Shown here: in pieces, positions 16,986-26,606 of the stretch | Layout of the letters: each line of letters opens with the position of its first letter | Numbering within the stretch: the stretch's first letter is position 1 | Origin: Rhodospirillales bacterium | GTDB taxonomy: Bacteria; Pseudomonadota; Alphaproteobacteria; Acetobacterales; Acetobacteraceae | Reading direction: 5' to 3' | Assembly (NCBI GenBank): GCA_025352565.1 | Contig: JANXTF010000070.1 | Span: 62,001-126,000, forward strand | Length of the DNA: 64,000 nt | Program-made: the position numbers and the translations under genes | Notes under the pieces: generated by a model | Told to the model about the DNA's origin: nothing | Seen by the model: the letters and a program-made list of their open reading frames with translations, nothing else | Databases searched by the model: none

Positions 16986-17387
16986 TCAGGTCAAATGCTG
17001 GGCAAGATACTTGTTCATCTCGAACATCGTCACCTTGTCGCGGCCGAATACCTTCTTGAGCACCTCGTCCGCCAGAATCTCGCGCTTGTTGGCGGGGTTC
17101 TGCAGGTCGTGCTTCTTGATGTATTCCCACACTTTGCTGACGACTTCGCCGCGCGCGATCATGTTGGAGCCGACGACTGCGGCCAGTTCCTTCGAAGGCT
17201 GCAGCGGCTTCTGCAGCGCGTTCGGCGCGCCGCCGGCCTTGGGCGGCGAAATGGTTTTCGCCTTCGCGGGCGCTTTCGGGGCAGCCGCCTTCGAAACCGC
17301 GACCTTCGGGGCCGCTGCCTTCGGGGCCGCTGCCTTCGGGTCCGCCTTCGGGGCCGGGGCCTTGGTGTCCGTCGTGTTCTTCGCCAT
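16986..17387 (-). CDS. SWIB/MDM2-domain protein with a lysine/alanine/proline-rich N-terminus
   Basis: A 133-residue protein. Residues 1 to about 55 are low-complexity [13 protein letters not shown]-type repeats resembling histone H1 tails, and residues 60-133 are a SWIB domain ([27 protein letters not shown] through [11 protein letters not shown]). SWIB proteins occur in chlamydiae, alphaproteobacteria and other bacteria, and in eukaryotic chromatin complexes. The basic tail suggests nucleoid binding. The repeat region is also a DNA repeat of a GGGGCCGCTGCCTTC-type unit, so length variation between strains is likely. Confidence 0.88.
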   Translation of the reverse strand: MAKNTTDTKAPAPKADPKAAAPKAAAPKVAVSKAAAPKAPAKAKTISPPKAGGAPNALQKPLQPSKELAAVVGSNMIARGEVVSKVWEYIKKHDLQNPANKREILADEVLKKVFGRDKVTMFEMNKYLAQHLT

Positions 17388-17711
17388 CGCTACATCTCAC
17401 CTGCTGTTTGCCGCGAATCCGATCTGGACCCGAGTTCGGTTAAAGCCATCTCCGTCCAGAGACGGAACGCGCGCCGATGTCAACAGAACGCGGCGCCGGC
17501 CGAATGTTTCGTCACGATCATGGTTTTGTCCATCGGCATGTCGCCGCACCGCGAATGGGCGTCGCCGCCGCTCCGGCGAAACAGGCGCCGATCGCCGCAG
17601 GGCCGCCCGTATCGCATCCCGAACACCGCCCCCCGTTGCACTGGCCGATGCGCGCGTGCTTCATCAAGGGGGCGCGGGATCTCGCGCATTCGGGGCCACC
17701 GGGAGAATGCC
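17388..17711. other. divergent intergenic region between the SWIB and cysK genes
   Basis: About 320 bases without a convincing gene. It must hold promoters for both flanking genes. A small hairpin pairs TCCGTC (17451-17456) with GACGGA (17461-17466) around a 4-base loop. Nothing like a tRNA or riboswitch was recognised. Confidence 0.4.
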
Positions 17712-18623
17712 ATGAGAGCCGACAGCGTGCTTCAGACGATCGGCGCCACCCCGCATATCCGCGTGAGCCGCCTGTTCCCCGACGCCGATGTTTGGATCAA
17801 GTCCGAGCGCGGCAATCCGGGCGGCTCGATCAAGGACCGGATCGCGCTGGCAATGGTGGAGGCGGCCGAGGCCAGCGGCATGCTGAAGCCGGGTGGCACG
17901 ATCATCGAGCCGACCTCAGGCAATACCGGCATCGGGCTTGCGATGGTGGCGGCGGTGAAGGGCTACCGGCTGATCCTGGTGATGCCCGACAGCATGTCGG
18001 TCGAGCGGCGCCGGCTGATGCAGGCCTATGGTGCGACGTTTGACCTCACGCCCCGCGAGAAGGGCATGAAGGGCGCCATCGCGCGCGCCCACGAGCTTGC
18101 GGCCGAGAGCGGCGCGTGGGTGCCGCAGCAATTCGAGAATCCGGCCAACGTCGCCATCCACGCCCGCACCACCGCGCTCGAGATATTGGCGGATTTCCCG
18201 GAGGGGATCGATGCGCTCATCACCGGCGTGGGCACCGGCGGCCACCTCACCGGCTGCGCCGAGGTGCTGAAGGGCCATTGGCCCGCGCTGAAGGTGTTCG
18301 CGGTGGAGCCTACCCTGTCGCCGGTGATTTCGGGAGGCGCCGCCTCGCCGCACCCGATCCAGGGCATCGGCGCGGGCTTCATTCCCGCCAATCTGCACAT
18401 CGCCGTACTGGACGGCGTGATCCTGGTGGATGCCGAGGAGGCGCGCGAATACGGCCGGCGATCGGCGTGCGAGGAGGGCCTTCTGGTCGGCATCTCGTCC
18501 GGCGCCACGCTGGCGGCGATCGCCAAGAAATTGCCGGAATTGCCGGTGGGTGCCACCGTGCTCGGGTTCAACTACGACACCGGGGAGCGCTATCTCTCGG
18601 TGCCCGACTTCCTCCCGGCATAG
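17712..18623 (+). CDS. cysK: cysteine synthase A (O-acetylserine sulfhydrylase)
   Basis: A 303-residue PLP enzyme of the beta family that makes L-cysteine from O-acetylserine and sulfide. The PLP lysine is Lys41 in NPGGSIKDR, the substrate loop is TSGNTG (68-73), and the phosphate-binding loop is [10 protein letters not shown]. Length and motifs match CysK. The ATG at 17712 has GGGAGAATG just upstream. It has no sulfur-assimilation neighbour and converges with the mcd gene 30 bases away. Confidence 0.9.
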   Translation: MRADSVLQTIGATPHIRVSRLFPDADVWIKSERGNPGGSIKDRIALAMVEAAEASGMLKPGGTIIEPTSGNTGIGLAMVAAVKGYRLILVMPDSMSVERRRLMQAYGATFDLTPREKGMKGAIARAHELAAESGAWVPQQFENPANVAIHARTTALEILADFPEGIDALITGVGTGGHLTGCAEVLKGHWPALKVFAVEPTLSPVISGGAASPHPIQGIGAGFIPANLHIAVLDGVILVDAEEAREYGRRSACEEGLLVGISSGATLAAIAKKLPELPVGATVLGFNYDTGERYLSVPDFLPA

Positions 18624-18653
18624 CGGTGGAAACGATGCCGCTGGCGCGAACGC

Positions 18654-20273
18654 TCAGAGCTGGCGTGACAGCAGGCCGCGCCCGATCACGTTGGCCTGGA
18701 TCTCGGCTGCCCCCTCGAAGATGTTCAGGATGCGGGCGTCGCACAGCACGCGGCTGATCTCGTATTCGAGCGCATAGCCGTTGCCGCCATGGATCTGGAC
18801 GGCGGCGTCGGCATTGCTCCAGGCCACGCGCGCGGCCAGCAGCTTCGCCATTCCCGCCTCGATGTCGCAGCGGTCCCCGGCATCCTTGGCGCGGGCGGCG
18901 AAATAGGTGAGTTCGCGGGCGATGATCGTTTCCACCAGCATCATTGCGAGCTTGTCCGACACACGCGGGAATGCCAGCAGGCGCTTGCCGAACTGCCGCC
19001 GTTCGAGCGCGTATCCGAGCGCGAGGTCGAGCGCGTTGCGCGCGACGCCCACGGCGCGGGCGGCGGTCTGGATGCGCGCACCTTCGAAGGTGCGCATGAG
19101 CTGGCGGAACCCGGCGCCGGTCTCGCCGCCGAGCAGCCCGTCGGCCGTCACCGCGAAGCCGTCGAACGACAGCACGTACTCCCTCATGCCGCGGTAGCCG
19201 AGCACCGCGATCTCGCTGCCCGCGAGCCCAGCGTCGGGGAATGGCGCGTCTTGCGTGCCGCGCGTTTTCGCGGCCAGGAACATCGACAGGCCGTTATGGC
19301 CGGGGACCGCCGCGCTCCGCGCCAGCACCGTCATCAGATCGCTGCGTGCCGCGTGGGTGATCCAGGTTTTCGAGCCCGTGATCCGCCAGCCATCCGCGGC
19401 ACGCTCCGCGCGGGTGCCGACAGAGGCGAGGTCCGAGCCGGTGTCGGGCTCGGTGAACACGGCGGTGGGCAGCACCCGCCCCGCGGCGATGCCGGGCAGC
19501 CAGCGCGCCTTTTGTTCAGGCGTGCCGTTGGCCCCAATCAGCTCGCCCGCGATCTCCGAGCGGGTGCCGAGCGACCCCGCCGCGATCCAGCCCCGGCTGA
19601 GTTCCTCCGACACCACGCACATCGCGAGCTTGCCGAGGCCGAGTCCGCCATATTCGGGGTCGATGCAGACGCCGAACACGCCCAGTTCGGCCATCTCGTC
19701 CACGATCGCATCCGGGATCAGCGCATCGGCCAGGTGCCATGCATGGGCGCCGGGTGCGATCCGCTCATCGGCGAAGCGGCGGAACTGGGTGCGGACCTGG
19801 TCGAGCGTTTCGTCGCCGAGCGAATCGTCTGGCCGCCAGCCTTCGGCGAGCCGGTCGGCCAAGGCGAGCCGCGTGGCTTGGTTGTTGCCGTGCTCCAGGA
19901 ACCAGGCCACTGCGGGAGTCCCGGCGAGCGCGGATGCGGCTTGCGCGGTTTCCAGGTCTTGCGGGCGGACGATCTCGTTCTGGCCCATCGGCAGGCCGCC
20001 GACCAATTGGGCCAGGTACTCGCCAAAGCCGATCCGCAGGAGAAGGTCCTCGCCGCCCCCGAGCCGCCCGGCCCAACTGGTCAGTTGCGCCAGCCCTTCC
20101 ACGAGCGTGGCGGTCCAGGCGAAGCCGTGGACGCGGCGTTGGTGGGCTTCGATCAGCGCCGGATCGACGCGGCCATCCTGCTCGACCGCTTGAAAGGTCG
20201 CGCGCTGGACATGGCGAAGATAGGCGCGCGCGGCGTCGCAGGCGGCTTCGGCATGTGCGGCCCCGGTCATCAT
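18654..20273 (-). CDS. mcd: (2S)-methylsuccinyl-CoA dehydrogenase
   Basis: A 539-residue acyl-CoA dehydrogenase with an extra N-terminal domain of about 145 residues. That extension contains [27 protein letters not shown], which matches what is known of Mcd, the FAD enzyme of the ethylmalonyl-CoA pathway that oxidises methylsuccinyl-CoA to mesaconyl-C1-CoA. The acyl-CoA dehydrogenase core follows ([40 protein letters not shown]). It is the last gene of the operon and overlaps mct by four bases. Electrons would go to ETF. The alternative, an unrelated ACAD with an N-terminal extension, is less likely given the partner gene. Confidence 0.82.
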   Translation of the reverse strand: MMTGAAHAEAACDAARAYLRHVQRATFQAVEQDGRVDPALIEAHQRRVHGFAWTATLVEGLAQLTSWAGRLGGGEDLLLRIGFGEYLAQLVGGLPMGQNEIVRPQDLETAQAASALAGTPAVAWFLEHGNNQATRLALADRLAEGWRPDDSLGDETLDQVRTQFRRFADERIAPGAHAWHLADALIPDAIVDEMAELGVFGVCIDPEYGGLGLGKLAMCVVSEELSRGWIAAGSLGTRSEIAGELIGANGTPEQKARWLPGIAAGRVLPTAVFTEPDTGSDLASVGTRAERAADGWRITGSKTWITHAARSDLMTVLARSAAVPGHNGLSMFLAAKTRGTQDAPFPDAGLAGSEIAVLGYRGMREYVLSFDGFAVTADGLLGGETGAGFRQLMRTFEGARIQTAARAVGVARNALDLALGYALERRQFGKRLLAFPRVSDKLAMMLVETIIARELTYFAARAKDAGDRCDIEAGMAKLLAARVAWSNADAAVQIHGGNGYALEYEISRVLCDARILNIFEGAAEIQANVIGRGLLSRQL

Positions 20274-21526
20274 GCGACCACGCCCCTGTCGTGCAGCCTT
20301 GCGTACTCGGCGCTGGACATGCCGAGAACCTCGGTCAGCACCGCCTCGGTGTGCTCGCCCAGCCTGGGAGCCCGCGCCGGCGGCAGGCGGCCCGTGGCGC
20401 CGAAGCCGAGGGGCTGGGCGTTCGCCATGATCGGCCCCACGCCGGGTTGCTCGATTTCGGCGAAGATGGGGTTGGCGATCGAACAGCGCGGGTCGTCATG
20501 GACCAGCTGGCCGAAATCCTGATACGGCCCCCACAGCACGCCGCTGCCCGCGAAGGCAGCGCCGATCTCGGGCAGCGTGTGACGCGCCACCCAAGGCGCC
20601 AGCAGGGCCGCGATGGCGTGGCGGGCCTCGAACCGGCCGCCCTCCTGGTCCAGGTCCACCTGCATCATCGGGCCGATCATCGCGAGCCGGGCCGCGAGCC
20701 CGGTGGCCTTGCCGATCGCGCGCCATTGGCGGTTCGAGATGGCGGCCAGCATGATGCGGCGGCCGTCGGCGGTGACGAAATCGCGCCCGAACGCGCCGTA
20801 CAACTCGTTTCCGAGCGGCGGGCGCACCGTGCCGTTCACCTGCACGTCGGCGACGTAACCGAGGTTGGAGACGCATGCGAGCATCACGTCGGCCAGCGAG
20901 AGAGTCACCTCCTGCCCCTGCCCGGTGCGCGCCCGGACGCGCTCGGCCGCGAGGAACCCGGTGGCGAGCGTGAGGCCGGCGGCGATGTCCCAGGCCGGCA
21001 GCACGTGGTTGACGGGCGCCTCTCCGCTGCCCGTGGCCATCGGGAAGCCGCTGGCGCAATTGACGGTGTAGTCGATGGCCGCACTGCCATCGGCGTTGCC
21101 GGTCAGCCGCATCATGATCAGGTCGGGGCGCGATGCCGAAAGGGCGGCATGGCTCATCCAGCCCGACGCGGACGGCAGGTTGGTCAGCAGGTTGCCCGCG
21201 CCGCAGATCAGGGCGCGCGCCAGTTCCTGGCCCTCGGGCAGGTTCAACGCCAGCGTGACGGAGCGCTTGGCCTTGTTCAGGCTCGCCCAATAGAGGCTGG
21301 TGCCATCGGGTGCCAACGGCCAGCGGGCGATATCGATGTTGCCGCCGAGCGGGTCGATGCGGATCACGTCGGCGCCCAACTGCGCCAGCGTCATGCCGCC
21401 CAGCGGGGCCGCGATGAAGGCGGACACCTCGACGATGCGGATGTCGCTGAGTGGATGGGTCATGGCGGTCAAGGCCTGTGGCGGCGTGTGGGGAGGGGGC
21501 GCGACTGAGGCAGCCGTTCGGATCAT
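20270..21526 (-). CDS. mct: 2-methylfumaryl-CoA isomerase / mesaconyl-CoA C1-C4 CoA-transferase
   Basis: A class III CoA-transferase fold protein of about 418 residues. Several segments agree with my memory of Mct from the Chloroflexus 3-hydroxypropionate cycle: [32 protein letters not shown] with the catalytic aspartate, and LYGAFGRDF. Mct moves CoA within mesaconate from C1 to C4. The start at 21526 overlaps the CapA-like stop (ATGA) and is used because no ribosome site precedes the alternative ATG at 21463; homology alone favours 21463, which removes a 21-residue proline-rich leader. It is coupled to mcd, whose product would be its substrate. Confidence 0.8.
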   Translation of the reverse strand: MIRTAASVAPPPHTPPQALTAMTHPLSDIRIVEVSAFIAAPLGGMTLAQLGADVIRIDPLGGNIDIARWPLAPDGTSLYWASLNKAKRSVTLALNLPEGQELARALICGAGNLLTNLPSASGWMSHAALSASRPDLIMMRLTGNADGSAAIDYTVNCASGFPMATGSGEAPVNHVLPAWDIAAGLTLATGFLAAERVRARTGQGQEVTLSLADVMLACVSNLGYVADVQVNGTVRPPLGNELYGAFGRDFVTADGRRIMLAAISNRQWRAIGKATGLAARLAMIGPMMQVDLDQEGGRFEARHAIAALLAPWVARHTLPEIGAAFAGSGVLWGPYQDFGQLVHDDPRCSIANPIFAEIEQPGVGPIMANAQPLGFGATGRLPPARAPRLGEHTEAVLTEVLGMSSAEYARLHDRGVVA

Positions 21527-22671
21527 GCGGGCGAGACGAGAATTTCATCTCCATCCCAGGCGAAGCTCACCTTCAGGTTCTGCTCTTCCGATATAGCCTC
21601 GACATAGTCGAACACCTCCTGCGCCCGCGGGTCCGATCGTGCAAGCACTTCCGGCTCGAGATCGCGGTTGATGTAGGCCGGCAGGTAGGTCACCTTCGTC
21701 ACGGTTCCCTGCTCGACGTAGATCTTCGCCATGATCGTCTTGAGCGCATCGAAGTGATAGCGGTGTTTCGGATAATCCGGATGCAGCTTCACCCGGTGCA
21801 ATTCGGTGAGCAGGCGGCGGCTGTTGAAATCCCATCCACGAACCACATGGGGCGTGGTCCGGGTAAACTCGAAGGCAAAGTTGTTCATGCCGTAGAACAC
21901 GGCTTTGCCCTTGTACATCTCCACGCCCTTGAGGATGTGGGAGTGATGTTGCATTACCACGTCGGCGCCGCAATCGATCGCGCTGTAGGCAGCCTCCTTC
22001 TGATACATCGCGATGATGGACGGGGCGATATGAACGCCCGCGTGCATGGACACCACGACGACATCCACCTGCGGCCGCAGCGCGCGGATGTCGGCCTCCA
22101 TCGCCGCCTTGTCCTCGGCGAACAGATGGGTGACGACCAGGGGCGCCGTGCCCGCGTTGAAATCCACCTGCTCGTAGTAGCTGTGGGCGCGGAGCGGCGC
22201 GCAGCCCGGAATGGTCGCCTCAGCGGTCAGTCCGGGAGAGATGATCGAGAGATAGGCCAGGAACCCGACCTTCACGCCGTTGCGCTCGACGATCACCGGC
22301 TGGCGCGCCGCGTCGATGTTCTTGCCGGCGCCAACCACGGCGATGTCGTTCTGGCGCAGCACATCGAGCGTGTCGAAGAACGCGTCGTTGCCGAAATCCA
22401 TCGCGTGGTTGCAGGCGAACGACATCACATCGAACCTGGCGCCCTCCCGCCCCAGCGCGCGTACGTTGCTGGCGGGAAACTTCAGCGGCGTGTGCGGCGT
22501 GAAGGTCGGAGCGCCCCGGTCGGAGAGCGGTATTTCCATCTGTCCGAACACCAGATCGGCGGATCTGAACGCCTCGATGCAGTGCTGGAAAATCGTCGGC
22601 GGGTCATCGCGGTTGGAGGCGACGTCACCGACCGCGATAAGGACGAGGGACTTGTCGTTGGTGGATGTCAT
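21523..22671 (-). CDS. CapA-family protein (poly-gamma-glutamate-type metallophosphatase fold)
   Basis: A 382-residue protein of the CapA/PgsA family. It has the calcineurin-like metal-binding signature spread over VLIAVGDVASNRD, FACNHAMDFGND, VVVSMHAGVHIAPS and MQHHSHILKGVEMY. No signal peptide or transmembrane anchor is visible, unlike the capsule proteins, so a cytoplasmic hydrolase is plausible. The ATG at 22671 sits one base from the binding-protein stop. Its place between transporter genes and mct in a catabolic operon is unusual; it may hydrolyse an ester, phosphate or amide of the imported compound. Confidence 0.8.
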   Translation of the reverse strand: MTSTNDKSLVLIAVGDVASNRDDPPTIFQHCIEAFRSADLVFGQMEIPLSDRGAPTFTPHTPLKFPASNVRALGREGARFDVMSFACNHAMDFGNDAFFDTLDVLRQNDIAVVGAGKNIDAARQPVIVERNGVKVGFLAYLSIISPGLTAEATIPGCAPLRAHSYYEQVDFNAGTAPLVVTHLFAEDKAAMEADIRALRPQVDVVVVSMHAGVHIAPSIIAMYQKEAAYSAIDCGADVVMQHHSHILKGVEMYKGKAVFYGMNNFAFEFTRTTPHVVRGWDFNSRRLLTELHRVKLHPDYPKHRYHFDALKTIMAKIYVEQGTVTKVTYLPAYINRDLEPEVLARSDPRAQEVFDYVEAISEEQNLKVSFAWDGDEILVSPA

Positions 22672-22672
22672 G

Positions 22673-23704
22673 CTAATGCTTCTCCGCAAGTACGGCTGCC
22701 GCCGCCAAATCGTTGGTCCAGCCGGATTGCGCGACCTTCGGGCTGATCGTGGCGCCCGCTCCACGCTCGAATTCCAGCACCTGGTCGATCATCGGCTGGG
22801 TCAGTTGAACCGTCTTGGGGAACGCGGGCTCCATCGCTTTCCAGACCGCGTCGAACAGCACCTTGTCCGTCGATTTGTAATGCTTGGACCATACAAGGTC
22901 GCGCGCCTTTGGCGATTGCGCCGGGTCGTGGATCACGTCGAGCGCGCGCTGCAACCCGCGCAGCACCCCGATCACTTCCTTGCGGTGGGTGGCAACGTAG
23001 GATTCCTTGACGAGCACGCCCTGGTACATAAATCCGTCGAGAGCCTTGACTTCTCCGCCCACGAGATCGAGCAGCGTGACGGCGCCGAACTTCGACACCG
23101 CGATGTCGGGCACCGGCGGCGAGGCCGTCAGCGCGTCGATCGAGCCGTTCGCGAGCGCGGGCACCATGCCCGCCGTCCCACCGATCGACACGATGGTCAC
23201 GTCCCGCACCGGGTCAAGCCCCGCCTGACGGATGAGATAGCGCGCCACCGCGTCCGAACCGCTGCCGGGCTCGGTGATACCGATGCGTACGCCCTTCAAG
23301 GCCGCGAGCCTCTCCTTGTAGGGCGTGTCCTTCGTGATCTTGTACTTGGCCGCCCATTCCTTGGACACCACGAGGTTGCTCGCCATCTGGGTGATGACCG
23401 CGCCAACGGCTTGCGTGTCGACGCCTTTGCCGCGTGCCAGGAAGCTGGGCGGGATCGACTGGACGGTAACGTCCGTGTCCCCCGAGATGAGCGCCGCCGC
23501 GAGGCGCGAACCGGAGTTGATGTTCATCACCTCGACGGGGGTGCCGACTTGCGTCCACAGACCCAACACCTCAGCGGTGAACACGGGAATATAGAGCAGT
23601 CCGGTCGAGCCGAGCGTGAGCGTTACCGGCTTGTCCGCGAGGGCGGGCGTGCCGCCGAGCAAGCTCAGAGCGATGGCGGCCGCGAGCCATGGGGATCGTG
23701 TCAT
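22673..23704 (-). CDS. ABC transporter substrate-binding protein (NMT1/TauA-like)
   Basis: A 343-residue periplasmic protein with a Sec signal peptide (MTRSPWLAAAIALSLLGGTPALA). The mature protein starts KPVTLTLGSTGLLYIPVFTAE and has the GVRIGITEPGSGSDAVARYL segment of NMT1-type binding proteins. GGGAG lies about 12 bases upstream of the ATG at 23704. It belongs with the permease and ATPase just upstream in the operon and presumably binds the acid that feeds the CoA enzymes. Confidence 0.9.
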   Translation of the reverse strand: MTRSPWLAAAIALSLLGGTPALADKPVTLTLGSTGLLYIPVFTAEVLGLWTQVGTPVEVMNINSGSRLAAALISGDTDVTVQSIPPSFLARGKGVDTQAVGAVITQMASNLVVSKEWAAKYKITKDTPYKERLAALKGVRIGITEPGSGSDAVARYLIRQAGLDPVRDVTIVSIGGTAGMVPALANGSIDALTASPPVPDIAVSKFGAVTLLDLVGGEVKALDGFMYQGVLVKESYVATHRKEVIGVLRGLQRALDVIHDPAQSPKARDLVWSKHYKSTDKVLFDAVWKAMEPAFPKTVQLTQPMIDQVLEFERGAGATISPKVAQSGWTNDLAAAAVLAEKH

Positions 23705-23736
23705 GCAAGTCTCCCTGGTGTCGTCTTTTTGGACGT

Positions 23737-24591
23737 TCAAACCGTGGTATTCTGCTGATGGTCGCCGGATTGCCACGGCATCACTTTCGTCTCGGCCACC
23801 TTCACTACCGCATTCAACAGCAGCGACAGCACGGTAATCGCGAACAACGCCGCGAACACGCCGGCCGTGTCGAACTGGCCCTGCGCCTGCGACAACATCG
23901 CGCCGAGGCCGCGGTTGGACGCGAACAACTCGCCCACGACCGCTCCGATGAGGGCGTATGGCACCGAGACCCGCAACCCCGCGAAGACCCATGTAAGGGC
24001 CGAAGGCAGCACCACCTTCGTCAACACATGGCGCCGGTTGGCACCCATCAGCCGCAGGATCGCGATGAGTTCCTGGCTGACCGCGCGGACGCCGGTATAG
24101 GTGTTGAGAAACACGAGGAAGAACACCGTGGCCGCTGAAAGGGCCACCTTCATGTTCAGGCCGATGCCGAACCAAAGAATGAACAACGGCGCGAGCGCTA
24201 CCTTGGGCAGGCTGTTGAAGCACAGCACCAGCGGGTTGAGCAGGTCTGCCAGCAGCTTCGACCAGCCCAGGGCCACGCCGAACAGGATGCCCAAGGCACC
24301 GCCCACGATGAAGCCAAGAAGCGCCTCCATCGCCGTGATCGAAGCATGATAGAGCAGGCTGCCGTCCAGCGTGGTTTCAACAATGACCGCGAAGATGGCA
24401 GTCGGGCGGCTGATGAAGAAATCCGAGATCAGCCGGCCCGACAGCAACTGCCACACTACCAGCAATCCGCCGATCAGGGCGGCCTGCATCATAAGCTGCC
24501 GAAGCGCTGGCGGGAATGCGCGCGGGCGGCTCGGTGCCCCTCCCGGCGCGGCGGCGGCGGCGCCCGCCTGGCTGGTCCCGATTACTTCCAC
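23737..24591 (-). CDS. ABC transporter permease, taurine/nitrate type
   Basis: A 284-residue inner-membrane permease with about six hydrophobic stretches starting near residue 36 (AALIGGLLVVWQLLS). The ATPase-contact loop is RAVSQELIAILRLMGANRRHVLTKVVLPSAL. It starts directly after the ATPase stop codon. The N-terminal GAAAAAPGGAPSRPR segment is a cytoplasmic tail without known function. Confidence 0.9.
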   Translation of the reverse strand: MEVIGTSQAGAAAAAPGGAPSRPRAFPPALRQLMMQAALIGGLLVVWQLLSGRLISDFFISRPTAIFAVIVETTLDGSLLYHASITAMEALLGFIVGGALGILFGVALGWSKLLADLLNPLVLCFNSLPKVALAPLFILWFGIGLNMKVALSAATVFFLVFLNTYTGVRAVSQELIAILRLMGANRRHVLTKVVLPSALTWVFAGLRVSVPYALIGAVVGELFASNRGLGAMLSQAQGQFDTAGVFAALFAITVLSLLLNAVVKVAETKVMPWQSGDHQQNTTV

Positions 24592-25374
24592 CTAGCCCTC
24601 CATGCCGCTTGTGGTGGCGAGGATATCCCAAAGATCGCTCGTCACCTGCGCGAAGGCGGGGTTCCGGCGCAATTGATAGAGGTCTCGGTCCGGCATCATC
24701 GGCGATTTGATGACCTCGCGAATGGTGCCGGGACGACCGGAGAATACCAGAATGCGGTCGCCGAGTGCCGCCGCCTCGTCGAGGTCATGCGTCACGAACA
24801 ATACCGTCTTTTTCAACCGCCGGCAAAGGCCGAGCAGCTCGGTTTGCATCTTCAGGCGGAGCTGTGCGTCCAGCGCCGCGAAAGGCTCATCCATCAGCAG
24901 TGTTTCGGGGTCGTAGGCGAACAGCCGGGCCAACGCCGTCCGCTTCTTCATGCCGCCGGACAACTGGGAAGGGTAGGCATGTTCGAACCCGGCCAATCCC
25001 ACGGTCTGGATCAGGTCGGCCACCCGGGCCGTCCGGTCTCTTTTGGAGAGTCCCGCGATCTCCAAGGGCACGCGAATGTTCCCTTCGACATCCCGCCAGG
25101 GCAGCAGATGGTCGTTCTGGGTCATGTAGCCACTACGTTGATTTAACGTGGCTACCTTCTGGCCGGCATAACGGACTGTCCCCGCAGTGGGGCTGAACAG
25201 CCCCGCCGTCATGTTCAGCAGCGTCGACTTGCCGCAGCCCGAGGGCCCGACCACGGTGACGAATTCGCCCTTGGCCACTTCGAACGACACGTCCTGCACG
25301 GCCTCGACGGTGCCGCGGGCGGTCTGGAATGTTTTCGAGACATGCTCGAACGAGATGAGCGGGTCAGCGGTCAT
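24592..25374 (-). CDS. ABC transporter ATP-binding protein
   Basis: A 260-residue ATPase of the NitD/TauB group. Walker A is GPSGCGKST at residues 43-51, the signature is LSGGMKKRTALARLF, Walker B is TLLMDEPFAALDAQ and the H-loop is VTHDLDEA. The ATG at 25374 overlaps the CoA-transferase stop by four bases, coupling substrate activation to transport. Upstream sequence in the same frame is antisense-like and was left out. Confidence 0.93.
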   Translation of the reverse strand: MTADPLISFEHVSKTFQTARGTVEAVQDVSFEVAKGEFVTVVGPSGCGKSTLLNMTAGLFSPTAGTVRYAGQKVATLNQRSGYMTQNDHLLPWRDVEGNIRVPLEIAGLSKRDRTARVADLIQTVGLAGFEHAYPSQLSGGMKKRTALARLFAYDPETLLMDEPFAALDAQLRLKMQTELLGLCRRLKKTVLFVTHDLDEAAALGDRILVFSGRPGTIREVIKSPMMPDRDLYQLRRNPAFAQVTSDLWDILATTSGMEG

Positions 25375-26582
25375 ATCACTCGCCGCTGCCGCAGATCCGC
25401 CAGTTCCTGCGGCGAAAATCCGAGCTCCGATAGCCGCGCTTGCGTGCCTTGCCCAAGCGTCGGTGCCGCGCTCTGCGGCTGGTGCGCTTCGCTGCTGAAC
25501 CGGATCGGCGGCCGCAGCATTTTCACGGAGCCGAGCGACTGGTGGGTGTTCTCCACCACCAGGCCCGGAACGATCCTGCCGAACTTGGCGAGGCTTTCGG
25601 CGATGGTCAGGACGGGCGACGAGATCACCTCGTGCGCGGTGAACAGGTCCAGCCAGTGGTCGCGCGGATGCTTGCGCAGTTCCTCGCCCAGGACATCCGC
25701 CAACTCGGCGCGGTTCGCCACCCGCGCCTTGTTGTCGCTGAACCTTGGGTCGGACACCAGATCGTCGCGCTCGAGGGCCTTGCACAGCGCCTCCCACGAC
25801 GCCCGGTGGAACGCCCCGATGACCAGGTATTTGCCATCGCCGGCCTGGAACGCCTGATAGGGGGCCAGCTGAGGATGCCCGCTGCCCATGCGTTTGAAGT
25901 CGGGCGTGCCATTCAGCACGCTCGCCATATAGTTGGGCATGAGCGCATAGGCACTCTCCAGCAGCGACACCTGGATATGCTCGCCCTGGCCGGTCTGCGC
26001 GCGCTTCACCAGCGCGGCAAGAATGCCGATGGCCGATAGCAGCCCGCCCGTGACGTCGACCACCGGGCTGCCGGTGCGCGACGGGGCCGAGTCCGCGTCG
26101 CCCGTCAGGTCCATCAGCCCGGAATAGCCCTGGGCGATGATGTCGTTGCCGCCCGTCTCCTCGTAGCCGGCGGCGTCGCCGAAGGCGGAGACCGAACAGT
26201 AGATCAGCCGCGGGTTGATGGCCGAAACCTCCTCGTAGCTCAATCCCCAGCTTTTCATGCGATGCGACCGGAAGTTTTCCACGAGCACATCGGCATCCAT
26301 CAGAAGCTGGCGGATAATGGCCTGACCTTCCGGCTTGCGCACATCGACCGTGACAGAGTCCTTGCCGCGATTGATGCCGATGAAATAGCCGCTTTCGCCG
26401 CCTACGTAGTCGTCGGTGAACCGGATCAGGTCGCCGCGGCGCGGCTTCTCGATCTTGATGACCTCCGCGCCGAGATCGCCGAGCATGGTCGCGCTGTAGG
26501 GCGCGGCGAGCGCCGATCCCATATCGATGACTTTCAGGCCCGCCAGATGCGCCACGTGGGTTCTCCCCTGTCGCTCGTTCAT
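25371..26582 (-). CDS. class III CoA-transferase (CaiB/BaiF family)
   Basis: A 403-residue family III CoA-transferase. The N-terminal signature is KVIDMGSALAAPYSATMLGDLGAEVIKIE, the catalytic aspartate is predicted in SPVVDVTGGLLSAIG, and GQGEHIQVSLLESA follows. It probably activates the acid imported by the coupled ABC system, perhaps with succinyl-CoA or an acyl-CoA intermediate as CoA donor. It is distinct from the Mct-type paralogue at 20270, which lacks the RNKRSV-type donor segment spacing and matches Mct elsewhere. Confidence 0.9.
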   Translation of the reverse strand: MNERQGRTHVAHLAGLKVIDMGSALAAPYSATMLGDLGAEVIKIEKPRRGDLIRFTDDYVGGESGYFIGINRGKDSVTVDVRKPEGQAIIRQLLMDADVLVENFRSHRMKSWGLSYEEVSAINPRLIYCSVSAFGDAAGYEETGGNDIIAQGYSGLMDLTGDADSAPSRTGSPVVDVTGGLLSAIGILAALVKRAQTGQGEHIQVSLLESAYALMPNYMASVLNGTPDFKRMGSGHPQLAPYQAFQAGDGKYLVIGAFHRASWEALCKALERDDLVSDPRFSDNKARVANRAELADVLGEELRKHPRDHWLDLFTAHEVISSPVLTIAESLAKFGRIVPGLVVENTHQSLGSVKMLRPPIRFSSEAHQPQSAAPTLGQGTQARLSELGFSPQELADLRQRRVI

Positions 26583-26606
26583 TCAAAGGTGAAGGCTGGT
26601 GCCGGC

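Noticed and set aside
17388-17711. Possible RNA gene between the SWIB and cysK genes
   Set aside because: No tRNA cloverleaf, riboswitch core or conserved structure was seen beyond one small hairpin.
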